NCBI GenBank assembly: GCA_016930675.1
Contig: JAFGGG010000009.1
Coordinates: 141,449 to 205,448, forward strand
DNA: 64,000 nt
Source of the DNA: Spirochaetales bacterium
Lineage (GTDB): Bacteria; Spirochaetota; Spirochaetia; SZUA-6; RPPD01
Direction: 5' to 3'
The position numbers and the translations under genes are program-made. Under the pieces are notes generated by a model, which saw nothing but the letters and a program-made list of their open reading frames with translations, had not been told where the DNA came from and did no database searches. This document shows positions 45,248-53,596 of this stretch, one piece after another; position 1 is the first letter of the stretch, and each line of letters starts with the position of its first letter.

Positions 45248-46342
45248 ATGAAAAAGACAATATATATAATTCTGTATATTTCTCTTATCATTGTAAACAT
45301 TGAAGCTCAAACCCCAAATCGACTTGAATGCACGTTTCTGGGTGATATTATGGCTCATAATGTAAATTACAGAATGAAGAATTACAATCACATCTATGAA
45401 GGCGTAAAAGACATTCTGCTCTCTGATGATCTGACTTTTGCTAATCTGGAATTCCCGATTGTGAGCGACCGCCCCTACTCAACCTATCCGCAATTTAACG
45501 TGCAGCCCCCCTATGTAACTGCCGCCATACGGGCGGGAATAGAGGTGGTTTCTTTAGCCAACAACCATTCGACCGATCAAGCTGAAGAAGGAGTGTTAAA
45601 AACCTTGGCCTCCATTCTCCTGCTTAAAGATCAGGCCGGAGGAAATCTCTACTACTCAGGTATCCGCGGCAATATCAACCAAAGCATGAGCCCGGTGACC
45701 ATTTATAAAAACGGAATAAAAATTGGTTTTTTAGCCATAACCCAATTTCTAAACATTCCGCAAGAGCATCCTTTCGTATATGTTGTGGATTATAATAATG
45801 AAAAACAGGTTAAAGAACTCAAAACTCTGCTGTTGCGGATTACTCCGCAATATGATCTGTTTATTCTTTCTTACCATGGTGGTGTGGAATACGCAGAACA
45901 GCCAGATCCTAAAAAAGCATTATTCTTTAAAGCACTCATCGGGTATGGTGTGGATATCGTATACGGGCATCACCCCCACGTACTACAGCCTTTTGAAGTA
46001 GTGAATTACAAAAACGCACAAAAACTTATAATTTATTCCATGGGTAATTTCATTTCCGGTCAAACGTGGAGAGTAAATCCTAAAGATCCCTACAGTACGT
46101 GGGCCAATACCGGAGATTCTGTTTTGCTAAGGGTTTCTATTGAAGTCCGTAACTCGGAAGCTCATATAAGAAAAGTAAATCCTATCCCCATTTCCCACTA
46201 TATTAAACCAAATAAAGATATTGTGGTACAAAAGCTGGAAAGCTTGGCGGGGAAGTCTCTCTACAGCTCGTGGTCTAATTATTACAAAATACGCCTTACC
46301 ATGATGCAGAAATTCTTACAGACCTTAAACTGTTATAATTAG
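45248..46342 (+). CDS. CapA-family (poly-gamma-glutamate synthesis type) secreted phosphoesterase
   Basis: A 364-residue secreted protein (signal peptide about residues 1-20). The metallophosphatase-like CapA fold shows LGDIMAHNVNYRMKNYNHIY (metal-binding Asp), FANLEFPIV, VSLANNHSTDQ, VDIVYGHHPHVLQP and YSMGNFISGQ. Family members are linked to capsule or polyglutamate and to surface polymers; substrate here is unknown. AGGATC before the ATG serves as a weak ribosome site. Two short palindromes (45119-45128 and 45127-45145) lie upstream and could be operators. Its stop overlaps the end of folC by 4 nt (convergent). Confidence 0.85.
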   Translation: MKKTIYIILYISLIIVNIEAQTPNRLECTFLGDIMAHNVNYRMKNYNHIYEGVKDILLSDDLTFANLEFPIVSDRPYSTYPQFNVQPPYVTAAIRAGIEVVSLANNHSTDQAEEGVLKTLASILLLKDQAGGNLYYSGIRGNINQSMSPVTIYKNGIKIGFLAITQFLNIPQEHPFVYVVDYNNEKQVKELKTLLLRITPQYDLFILSYHGGVEYAEQPDPKKALFFKALIGYGVDIVYGHHPHVLQPFEVVNYKNAQKLIIYSMGNFISGQTWRVNPKDPYSTWANTGDSVLLRVSIEVRNSEAHIRKVNPIPISHYIKPNKDIVVQKLESLAGKSLYSSWSNYYKIRLTMMQKFLQTLNCYN

Positions 46343-47676
46343 ATTAATAATTTTCGCGCGCTTTTGCGAATTTCAGCAGCAAAATACAGCGAGCCTGTGG
46401 CAAAAACAGGCAGTTTTCTCTGAGAAAGTTCAAGTGCTTTCTGAAAAGCGGAATGAGGATCCTTTTCCAAATATACATTCCGGTTGTATTTACGAAAAAC
46501 AACATATGTGGCTTTGGGTTCGCTTTTTCGAAAGGATCCCGGAGTTGAAATGATTATAGTGGTAAAGTGTGGTGCTAATATTTCGGCCATCTCTGCAATC
46601 TTTTTGCCCTTTACCGCGGCAAACAAAAGCACTCCATCATTTTTCGCTACCTTTTTAAAACAAATGAGAGCACGTTTTACCGAAGCCGGAGTATGCGCAC
46701 CGTCTACTATAAACAAGGGTTTTATATGTAAAACTTCCATCCTGCCCGGTAAAAAGGCCTCCGCAAAACCCTTTTTAAATGCCGAATCCGGGATAGTCGG
46801 TAAAAGAAAGTGTAAGGCAAGAAACGCCAATGCGGCATTCTCCGCCTGAAACGAACCAAGCAGTTTTAAACTAAACTTTTTTTTAGACAATCCTTTTAAT
46901 GTGAAGGTTATGTCTGTTTTTTCAATTGCCTGCCTTACCTCTAAAAGTTCCAGCTCCTCATTCAAAAAACGCAGTTCCGCATTTTTTCTCGCGGCTTCAT
47001 TTATTATGACCTCTTTAACCGGTGCATTCTGATTGGCGCAAAAAACCGGTGTATTTTCTTTCATTATTCCACATTTTTCTAAAGCTATCTTTTCCAGTGT
47101 GCTGCCTAAAATTGCTTCATGCTCAAGCTCGATCGGCGTTAACACAACAGCAAGCGGTTTAACAAGATTCGTCGCATCCAGCCTTCCTCCCAAACCGGTT
47201 TCCAGTACAACATATTCACACTGTTCATGTTTAAAGGCAAGCCAGCCCATAAGCGTCATCAATTCGAAGAATGTAGGTTTTCTTGCGCCGGGAAAATGAC
47301 CAAGCGGAGTTTTTTCAATAAAATCCTTGATAACCTCTACAAGTGAAATAAATAAACCTGGAGATATGTGCTCTTGGTTTACCATAATACGTTCGAGAAT
47401 CGAGCTTACATGAGGTGAAGTGTAAAGACCTGTCCGAATTCCTGCAGCAGATAGTACCGAAGCAATAAATACGGCGGTAGAACCCTTTGCTTTGGATCCC
47501 GCCAGGTGAATTACCTTGAAAGTGTCTTGAGGATTACCGAATCGTTCCAGCAAAAAACACATTCTGTCAAGTTTATACAGCTTGCTGCTGAAATATGACG
47601 TATCTTTTTCTAGATTTATGAATGAATATATATAGTCCCTGGCCTTTGCGAACTGCAGTTCGTTACTTTTTTTCAT
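46339..47676 (-). CDS. folC: Bifunctional folylpolyglutamate synthase/dihydrofolate synthase
   Basis: A 445-residue Mur-ligase-family enzyme that attaches glutamate to folates. The P-loop reads HLAGSKAKGSTAVFIASVL (commonly GTNGKGS); GLYTSPHVSSILERIMVN and VLETGLGGRLDATN follow, and the C-terminal domain has FIVDGAHTPASVKRAL. Normal length. ATG 47676 has AAGG 9 nt upstream. Single gene; upstream is tRNA-Leu on the same strand. Confidence 0.95.
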   Translation of the reverse strand: MKKSNELQFAKARDYIYSFINLEKDTSYFSSKLYKLDRMCFLLERFGNPQDTFKVIHLAGSKAKGSTAVFIASVLSAAGIRTGLYTSPHVSSILERIMVNQEHISPGLFISLVEVIKDFIEKTPLGHFPGARKPTFFELMTLMGWLAFKHEQCEYVVLETGLGGRLDATNLVKPLAVVLTPIELEHEAILGSTLEKIALEKCGIMKENTPVFCANQNAPVKEVIINEAARKNAELRFLNEELELLEVRQAIEKTDITFTLKGLSKKKFSLKLLGSFQAENAALAFLALHFLLPTIPDSAFKKGFAEAFLPGRMEVLHIKPLFIVDGAHTPASVKRALICFKKVAKNDGVLLFAAVKGKKIAEMAEILAPHFTTIIISTPGSFRKSEPKATYVVFRKYNRNVYLEKDPHSAFQKALELSQRKLPVFATGSLYFAAEIRKSARKLLI

Positions 47677-47738
47677 TCTTTTAACCTTATAATCAAGATA
47701 GGGTGCAGGAATAATCTTTAGATTGAAATACTAAAAAA

Positions 47739-47822
47739 TGCTGTGGAAAGGACTTGAACCTTCACGGGGTAACCCCCACTAGCCCCTCAAGCTAGCGTGT
47801 CTACCAATTCCACCACCACAGC
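47739..47822 (-). tRNA. tRNA-Leu (GAG)
   Basis: 84 nt; acceptor GCTGTGG pairs with CCACAGC, discriminator A, long variable arm, anticodon stem CTAGC/GCTAG around TTGAGGG, anticodon GAG. The 3' CCA is not encoded. A run of six T follows directly, which may end transcription. TTGACA/TATATT promoter 13-42 bp upstream. Confidence 0.95.
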
Positions 47823-47834
47823 ATTAAGCATTTT

Positions 47835-47864
47835 AATATAATAAACAATAAGATCATTTGTCAA
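47835..47864 (-). promoter_or_regulatory. Promoter of tRNA-Leu
   Basis: Minus strand: TTGACA (47864-47859), 18 bp, TATATT (47840-47835). Close to consensus. Confidence 0.65.
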
Positions 47865-47943
47865 GATAGCTAAAAATTATCCGCAAAATATCCAGTGACC
47901 ACTTGAAGTAAAGTCTATTTACGGGCAGTATAGTATTACATAA

Positions 47944-47970
47944 CACCATAGGTGGTGGCTTTTTCGGAAA
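47944..47970. repeat. Partial copy of the structured element at 14356-14466
   Basis: From CACCATA at 47944 to about 47970 the sequence matches 14435-14461 with three substitutions in the first 25 bp, including the whole GGCTTTTTCGG segment. The left arm of the large hairpin is missing; a small CACC-ATA-GGTG hairpin replaces it. It ends 5 bp before the radA start codon. Confidence 0.4.
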
Positions 47971-47975
47971 TACAT

Positions 47976-49325
47976 ATGAAATCAAAACTATACTATATTT
48001 GTTCGCAGTGCGGTCATAATGAGCCTAAATGGCTGGGCAGATGCCCGGAATGCGGCAACTGGAATACTCTCCAAGAAAGAGAAGCGGTGTCAAAGACAGC
48101 TTTAAAAAAAGCAAAAAAGGATCTCTATACGGTTCCTTTGTCATCACTTGAAAAAAAGCAGGATCTGCGTTTTGATGCCGGTATCGCTGAAATGAACCGC
48201 GTGCTTGGCGGGGGAATCATGAAGGGTTCCTCCATTCTGATCGGCGGAGAACCCGGAATCGGTAAAACTACGCTTATGCTGCAGCTGGCCTGCAGCATCA
48301 AATCAAAAGGCAGAGTATTGTATATATCCGGAGAAGAATCACCCGCCCAGTTAAAAATGCATGCCGACAGAATCGGTATCGGCACTCCCTCTATTGAAGT
48401 TTTTTCAGAAACGGAAATGTCCGCCATTAATACTATTCTAGATCAAGTAAATCCTGTGTTAATCATTATAGACTCAATTCAGACCATGATTAATCATGAA
48501 TTGGGATTGGTAGCCGGAACTGTCAATCAGATAAAGTATTGCTCACAGGAACTTATTGAATGGGTGAAAAGCAAGGCAGCGGTACTTTTTTTAATCGGTC
48601 ATGTCACAAAAGAAGGCACAATTGCCGGTCCCAAAGTAATTGAGCATATGGTCGATACCGTACTGTCCTTTGAATCGGCGGATAACGATCTCCGCTTTTT
48701 ACGCACAAATAAAAACCGCTTTGGTCCAAGTGACGAGATAGGTATCTTCAGAATGACCGAAACCGGTCTTGCCCAGATTGACAACGCGGCTACTCTCTTT
48801 TTGGAACAGCGAGCAGGGGAAATTCCTCCCGGTATCGTTATTGCACCAATATATGAGGGCTCACGTATACTTTTGGTTGAGTTGCAGTGTCTTGTAGTTC
48901 CCGCCAAAGGCGGTATTTCACGTGTTCTCTCCGATCGGATTGATGCGCGTGTTGTTTCAAAAGCCGCCGCTGTATTGGAAAAACACTTAAACATCCAGCT
49001 TACCAATTATGATGTGTATGTAAATGTGGCGGGCGGCCTGCAACTCAAAGAAGTCGGAGTAGAGCTTCCCTTATGTCTGGCCCTGTATTCCGCCCGGCTA
49101 AACATCCCTCTTTCTCATAAAACGGCCATTTGCGGAGAAGTGAGCCTGGCAGGCGAGATTCGCCCTATTAAACAGCTTGATAAAAGGATTAAAACCGCCT
49201 ATGAATTGGGATTTACCCATCTGTACGGTCCTTTAACAAAGGAATCTCTCTCTGCTAAAAACATTAATTACAATGGTTGTTCAACTCTACAGCAGGCCGT
49301 TAAATCAATCTTTGATGAAAAATAG
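47976..49325 (+). CDS. radA: DNA repair protein RadA
   Basis: A 449-residue protein: N-terminal zinc finger CSQCGHNEPKWLGRCPECG, RecA-like ATPase with P-loop GGEPGIGKTTLML and the RadA-specific RTNKNRFG motif, and a C-terminal Lon-like domain (ELPLCLALYSARLNIPL). It promotes branch migration in recombinational repair. ATG 47976 is preferred because MKSKLYYICSQCG is the normal family start; an in-frame GTG at 47952 would add eight residues from the repeat. Convergent with the TraB-family gene. Confidence 0.96.
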   Translation: MKSKLYYICSQCGHNEPKWLGRCPECGNWNTLQEREAVSKTALKKAKKDLYTVPLSSLEKKQDLRFDAGIAEMNRVLGGGIMKGSSILIGGEPGIGKTTLMLQLACSIKSKGRVLYISGEESPAQLKMHADRIGIGTPSIEVFSETEMSAINTILDQVNPVLIIIDSIQTMINHELGLVAGTVNQIKYCSQELIEWVKSKAAVLFLIGHVTKEGTIAGPKVIEHMVDTVLSFESADNDLRFLRTNKNRFGPSDEIGIFRMTETGLAQIDNAATLFLEQRAGEIPPGIVIAPIYEGSRILLVELQCLVVPAKGGISRVLSDRIDARVVSKAAAVLEKHLNIQLTNYDVYVNVAGGLQLKEVGVELPLCLALYSARLNIPLSHKTAICGEVSLAGEIRPIKQLDKRIKTAYELGFTHLYGPLTKESLSAKNINYNGCSTLQQAVKSIFDEK

Positions 49326-49328
49326 AAT

Positions 49329-50510
49329 TTACGCTGCACCCAGAAGTGATGTAATCAGGGAAATTCCCACCCATGTTCCTACCATACTGCCTAATCCGGA
49401 GAGAAAAAATACCCAAAATATTTTCAACACGCGGTTTTTATAGAAACCTTTGAACGTATTCAGATCACTATACAATGATTCAAAATCCCTCACTTTAGGT
49501 CTCATGATATAATACTGCACCAGTCCTCCTACCATACCCGCTCCGACCACCGGGATTAACGAGGTAAATGGTGCGGCAACGGCTGCCAGTAGAATTGCTA
49601 GCGGATGTGCCAGCGCCAACGCCGCTCCAAGGCTGGTGAAGATTGTATTAGATGCAAACCAGGTCCAGGCCATGTTGAAGCCCTTTTCAGCACCGCCCAA
49701 TACAACCCCTGCCGCAATAAGACCTAAAACCAGCACCGTAACCACCCAGGGAATAAGTTTGGTAATAGTTTTTTTGGGAGGAATTACGTCAATATCGGCG
49801 ATATCATTGGCCTGCTCTCCTTTTTCCAGTCGCTTGAGATTCTGAATAATACCCTCTAAATGACCGGCGCCCACAATTGCCACAAGATTTTTGCCCTTAG
49901 TGTTAAATATCTTTGTTGCCAGATACCTGTCTCTTTCATCGATTAATACTTCCTTTACCGAAGGCAGATAGTTGGCCAGCTCTTCCATCATGTTGTGCAT
50001 AAGGCTCTTTTCTTTTAATTTCTCCATCTCCTCTTCAGTCAGCTTCTCTTTGGTAAAAACCGATGCGAGCAGAGCTGCAAGCATTTTATTTTTTCCCCAA
50101 AAACTTGATTTGGCCCAGGCTCTTCTCAACGTAACCTGTACTTCCCGATCACAGAATTCACAGGGAATATTCAGGTCCTTGGCAACCTCAATAGCTTTAA
50201 GCATCTCTTCTCCGGGTTTTACTCCCACATTAAGCCCCAACCTTCTCTGAAAAGACGCCAGAACGATGTTTGCCAATAATAAAAATCCTTTTCGCTCTTT
50301 TAATACTTTAGTGATATCAAGGTTCTTCCATACATTACTCTGGGTCAAGGTTTTGTAACGGGTCGCATCCAGTTCTACGCAGACACAATCCGGTTTTTCT
50401 TTTCTAATTACCTCTTCTACTTCTACTACACTTGCTTGTGAAACATGAGCGGTACCCACAAGAGTAATTTTTTTCCCTTTTAATTTAATTGTTTGAACTG
50501 TATCATTCAT
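49329..50510 (-). CDS. TraB/PrgY-family membrane protein
   Basis: A 393-residue protein. The soluble N-terminal half has the family motifs TLVGTAHVSQASVVEVEEVI, VCVELDATRYKTL and VAIVGAGHLEGI. The C-terminal 140 residues hold about four transmembrane helices (for example LIPWVVTVLVLGLIAAGVVL). The family (enterococcal PrgY, archaeal and spirochaete members) is thought to be a protease or pheromone-shutdown type metalloprotein; in bacteria generally its role is not known. AAGGA precedes ATG 50510. Confidence 0.85.
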   Translation of the reverse strand: MNDTVQTIKLKGKKITLVGTAHVSQASVVEVEEVIRKEKPDCVCVELDATRYKTLTQSNVWKNLDITKVLKERKGFLLLANIVLASFQRRLGLNVGVKPGEEMLKAIEVAKDLNIPCEFCDREVQVTLRRAWAKSSFWGKNKMLAALLASVFTKEKLTEEEMEKLKEKSLMHNMMEELANYLPSVKEVLIDERDRYLATKIFNTKGKNLVAIVGAGHLEGIIQNLKRLEKGEQANDIADIDVIPPKKTITKLIPWVVTVLVLGLIAAGVVLGGAEKGFNMAWTWFASNTIFTSLGAALALAHPLAILLAAVAAPFTSLIPVVGAGMVGGLVQYYIMRPKVRDFESLYSDLNTFKGFYKNRVLKIFWVFFLSGLGSMVGTWVGISLITSLLGAA

Positions 50511-50545
50511 TATTTTTCCTTTAATGTATAACTCTTTAGATATGC

Positions 50546-51928
50546 TTATTTCGCCTTAAACCTGTCCAACTCATACTGGGCTAAACGTCGTTCAACATAA
50601 CCCCACGCTTCAATATCAACCGCTTCCTGTAAAAAAGTTACTGCGGTATGTTTTTTATCCTGCAACAAATACTGAGCAGCGATATAAAAAAGCATCTGAG
50701 AACGGATCCGGGGCTTTTTTTCTTCACTCATTATAGCGATAATATAACTGTCATTTTCAGGGCTTAGATAATACCGGGCTATATGATACTGCCATGAATT
50801 ATGAATAAAATCTTTAAGTTTAAGTTTAAGATATTCCTGTGCCTGCTTTTCTTTTTTTAATTTTTTTAGCGTAAGTGCTGACAAAAGAAGATAAGAATAA
50901 TTCTCTCTTTCATATTCCGCAGCCTTTACGAACATGGCGTGTGAATCCTGCAAACGCTCCTTTACATAATACAGCGAGGCCAGCGATGAATAAGCAAAGT
51001 AATAATCCTCTTTTAACTCTATTATCTTTTCGTAGTCTCTGATTGTTTCATCTACCAATCCTTTTTCTTCCAAAATCCCCGCTCTGAAAATGTAAGCGGA
51101 AAAATTTTCCGGATCGATACTTATCGCTGTGTTGAAATCCTGCAAGGCCTGTTCTCTCTCTTTCATACTCAACAACAATCGTCCGCGGTCAAAATAACCG
51201 TAATAGTATTCAGGATCTAATTGAATGGCCGTGTTTAAATCCTCAAGTGCGCCGTCAACATTGTTCAACAATTTTTTTGTTTTCGCCCTGTCAATATAGG
51301 AATATGGATATTCGGGTTCTATCTCTATGGCCGTGTCGATATACGTAAGTGCGTCATCATACTTTTTCTTTTTGAATTTAACATTCCCCATCCCCAATAA
51401 TGCTACCAGATTTTCTTTGTCATTGGTAATGGCCTGTTCAAAATACGATTCCGCTTCTTTATAATTCTTATCATATAAATACATGGCGCCCAAAGCGGAA
51501 AGCGCTTCGGTGTGTGAACTATCCAAAGCAACTACCTGTTCCAATAAGGCTTTTTGAGCTTCCTCGTCACCCTCAATTCCTTTTAACAAAGATTTACTGT
51601 AAAGGGCTTCCACATTTTCAGGCTCACTTTTCAAAACTTCATCAATTATATCTTCCGCTTGCTTTAATTTACCACCGAACATTAAAAGCCGCGCATAAAG
51701 TATTTTTGTTTCCGCATCTTCCGGTTTTTCTTTAAAGGCCTTCTCATAGGCCGCTAACGCTTGATCGGGTTTTCCCATCATTAAATAAGCGGAGATACTC
51801 TCAAAAGGACTCTCCTCCAATAACGGATCCTTTGTATGAGCAGCAGCATCTGTTTTGCAATTAAAATTGAAAACCAGCAATGCCATGCTAAAAACAAAAC
51901 CTATGACATAACCTCGTCTGTTATTCAT
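50546..51928 (-). CDS. TPR-repeat lipoprotein
   Basis: A 460-residue protein with signal sequence and lipobox-like NFNC (Cys about residue 25), then about nine TPR units (repeats of Y...A..Y..AI..DPE, for example YYGYFDRGRLLLSMKEREQAL) and a helical C-terminus. The ATG at 51928 has GAGGG 8 nt upstream and is preferred over 51943; the same arrangement of a spare ATG and ribosome site is seen before the TPR gene at 8056. Probable periplasmic scaffold. Function unknown. Confidence 0.85.
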   Translation of the reverse strand: MNNRRGYVIGFVFSMALLVFNFNCKTDAAAHTKDPLLEESPFESISAYLMMGKPDQALAAYEKAFKEKPEDAETKILYARLLMFGGKLKQAEDIIDEVLKSEPENVEALYSKSLLKGIEGDEEAQKALLEQVVALDSSHTEALSALGAMYLYDKNYKEAESYFEQAITNDKENLVALLGMGNVKFKKKKYDDALTYIDTAIEIEPEYPYSYIDRAKTKKLLNNVDGALEDLNTAIQLDPEYYYGYFDRGRLLLSMKEREQALQDFNTAISIDPENFSAYIFRAGILEEKGLVDETIRDYEKIIELKEDYYFAYSSLASLYYVKERLQDSHAMFVKAAEYERENYSYLLLSALTLKKLKKEKQAQEYLKLKLKDFIHNSWQYHIARYYLSPENDSYIIAIMSEEKKPRIRSQMLFYIAAQYLLQDKKHTAVTFLQEAVDIEAWGYVERRLAQYELDRFKAK

Positions 51929-52046
51929 TCCTCTAACCCTCATTATATTTTAACAACACCGCTAAAGATATTTAATATAATGATCTTATACTATTTTTAC
52001 AAGCGTTAATCTTAAAATTCGCATAGGAAAAGGAATGAACGATCGC

Positions 52047-52075
52047 TTGACTATTGGTCTTCATTATACTATAGA
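52047..52075 (+). promoter_or_regulatory. Putative promoter of mazG, abutting the start codon
   Basis: TTGACT (52047-52052), 17 bp, TATAGA (52070-52075). The predicted transcription start coincides with ATG 52081. A second -10-like TATACT (52065) would have too short a spacer. Confidence 0.4.
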
Positions 52076-52080
52076 AAGGT

Positions 52081-52902
52081 ATGAACATTTCAAATACATC
52101 CCAACCTTCGGAAGAGCAGGTCGAGGAGATAAAAAAAGCTTTTGCCAACCTTTACAACATTATTTATATACTTAGAGGTCCGGAAGGCTGTCCGTGGGAT
52201 AAAGAACAGTCCCCCTATACCATTCGCGAAAATCTTTTAGAAGAAACGTATGAGTGTATTCATGCTATTGAAGAGAAAAATGATAAAAATTTCTCAGAAG
52301 AACTGGGTGATCTATTTTTAATTCTTATCATGCTCTCTAGGATGAGTGAAGAAAAAAACAGCTTCAGTTTACCGGAAGTCCTCGATGGGATCTGTAAAAA
52401 ACTTATTCGCAGACATCCGCATGTGTTTGAGAAAAAGGAAGCCAAATCGGTTAAAAAAATTATTGAGCATTGGGATTATATTAAAGAACATGTGGAAGGC
52501 AAAAACCTTAAAGCCTCTATTTTAAAGGGGCTTGCCAAAACACTTCCTCCTCTTGAGAGGTCATACCACATTCAAAAAAAAGTATCTAAAATCGGTTTTG
52601 ATTGGGAAAAGCCCGAACAGGTCTTTGCCAAGTTGCATGAAGAGCTGCAAGAGCTGGAGGAGTCCTTTAAACAGAAAAATCCTGAAGAAATTGAAATGGA
52701 AATCGGCGATCTGTTATTTACCATCGTAAATTTCTCCCGTCTTTCTCGGATAAATCCCGGTCTGGCTTTGGAACGGGCAAATAAAAAATTCATCTCACGC
52801 TTTCAGAAAGTCGAAGCGCGCTTAAAAGAGATGAATATCACATTGGAAGAAGCCGGTATAGAAGTATTAGATTCACTATGGGATAGTGTAAAGAGTTCTT
52901 AA
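52081..52902 (+). CDS. mazG: Nucleoside triphosphate pyrophosphohydrolase MazG
   Basis: A 273-residue, two-domain MazG. The first domain has GPEGCPWDKEQSPYTIREN, LEETYECIHAIEE and EELGDLFLILIM; the second has ELQELEESF and EMEIGDLLFTIVNFSRLS, with the EExxE..ExxD metal motif in each. It hydrolyses NTPs to NMP and pyrophosphate, thought to clear damaged nucleotides or respond to starvation. No toxin gene (mazF) is adjacent. Convergent with jag. Confidence 0.95.
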   Translation: MNISNTSQPSEEQVEEIKKAFANLYNIIYILRGPEGCPWDKEQSPYTIRENLLEETYECIHAIEEKNDKNFSEELGDLFLILIMLSRMSEEKNSFSLPEVLDGICKKLIRRHPHVFEKKEAKSVKKIIEHWDYIKEHVEGKNLKASILKGLAKTLPPLERSYHIQKKVSKIGFDWEKPEQVFAKLHEELQELEESFKQKNPEEIEMEIGDLLFTIVNFSRLSRINPGLALERANKKFISRFQKVEARLKEMNITLEEAGIEVLDSLWDSVKSS

Positions 52903-52912
52903 GTCCTATATT

Positions 52913-53593
52913 TTACTTGCCTTTATAACAAATACGTATCTGTTTATAAAGACCGTCACCTTCACTAATTGTTTCAATATCATCCACATTGTTGAGAGCA
53001 GTATGTATTATTCTTCTTTCAAAAGGATTCATAGGTTCAAGCAAGCGAGATCCTCTTGAGCGCCGTACCTGGTCTGCAACTCGCTCGGCTATAGAGATAA
53101 TTTTCTCTTGCTTTTTTGTTCTGTAATTTTCGGTATCTACAATTACTTTCAGTTTATTATGCTCATTGATTCTTCCTGACACGGCATTGGCGATCAATTG
53201 AATTGCGTCTAATGTCTTTCCCCTTCGTCCTATGAGCAGTCCCGAATCAGCGCTTTCAATACTGATTCCGATTTTGGTATCTTCTTTAAAATTAACTGTA
53301 ACTTTGCCGCTCATTCCCATTTTATCAATAAGTTGTGTAACAAACTTAATTATTTTTTCTTCTCCATTGATATTTTCCGTTACCGTCACATCCGCTTTTA
53401 CAGCCTCTTTCACTTCCTCGTTAATCTCGTCCTCTACGTGTACGGAAATTTTAACGGCTCCTTTTGAAAAGATACTCTTCTTTTTAGTCTCGATTATTTC
53501 ATATTTCAATTCATCTTCTTTAATATTTAATGCCGTACAGGCATTTTGCACTGCTTCGTTGACATCATTACCAATGAATTCTAAGGCACTCAT
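52913..53593 (-). CDS. jag: RNA-binding protein Jag/KhpB
   Basis: A 226-residue protein with an N-terminal Jag_N domain (residues 1-50, IETKKKSIFSKGAVKISV), a KH domain with the GLLIGRRGKTLDAIQLIANA loop and a C-terminal R3H domain (RVADQVRRSRGSRLLEPMNPFERRIIH). It binds RNA and is implicated in cell-wall and division control. Last gene of the rpmH-rnpA-yidD-yidC-jag operon, 3 bp after yidC. AGGAG before ATG 53593. Confidence 0.95.
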   Translation of the reverse strand: MSALEFIGNDVNEAVQNACTALNIKEDELKYEIIETKKKSIFSKGAVKISVHVEDEINEEVKEAVKADVTVTENINGEEKIIKFVTQLIDKMGMSGKVTVNFKEDTKIGISIESADSGLLIGRRGKTLDAIQLIANAVSGRINEHNKLKVIVDTENYRTKKQEKIISIAERVADQVRRSRGSRLLEPMNPFERRIIHTALNNVDDIETISEGDGLYKQIRICYKGK

Positions 53594-53596
53594 TTA

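Noticed and set aside
47952..47975. GTG start for RadA at 47952
   Set aside because: The extra eight residues come from the repeat element and RadA proteins start at the zinc finger as from ATG 47976.
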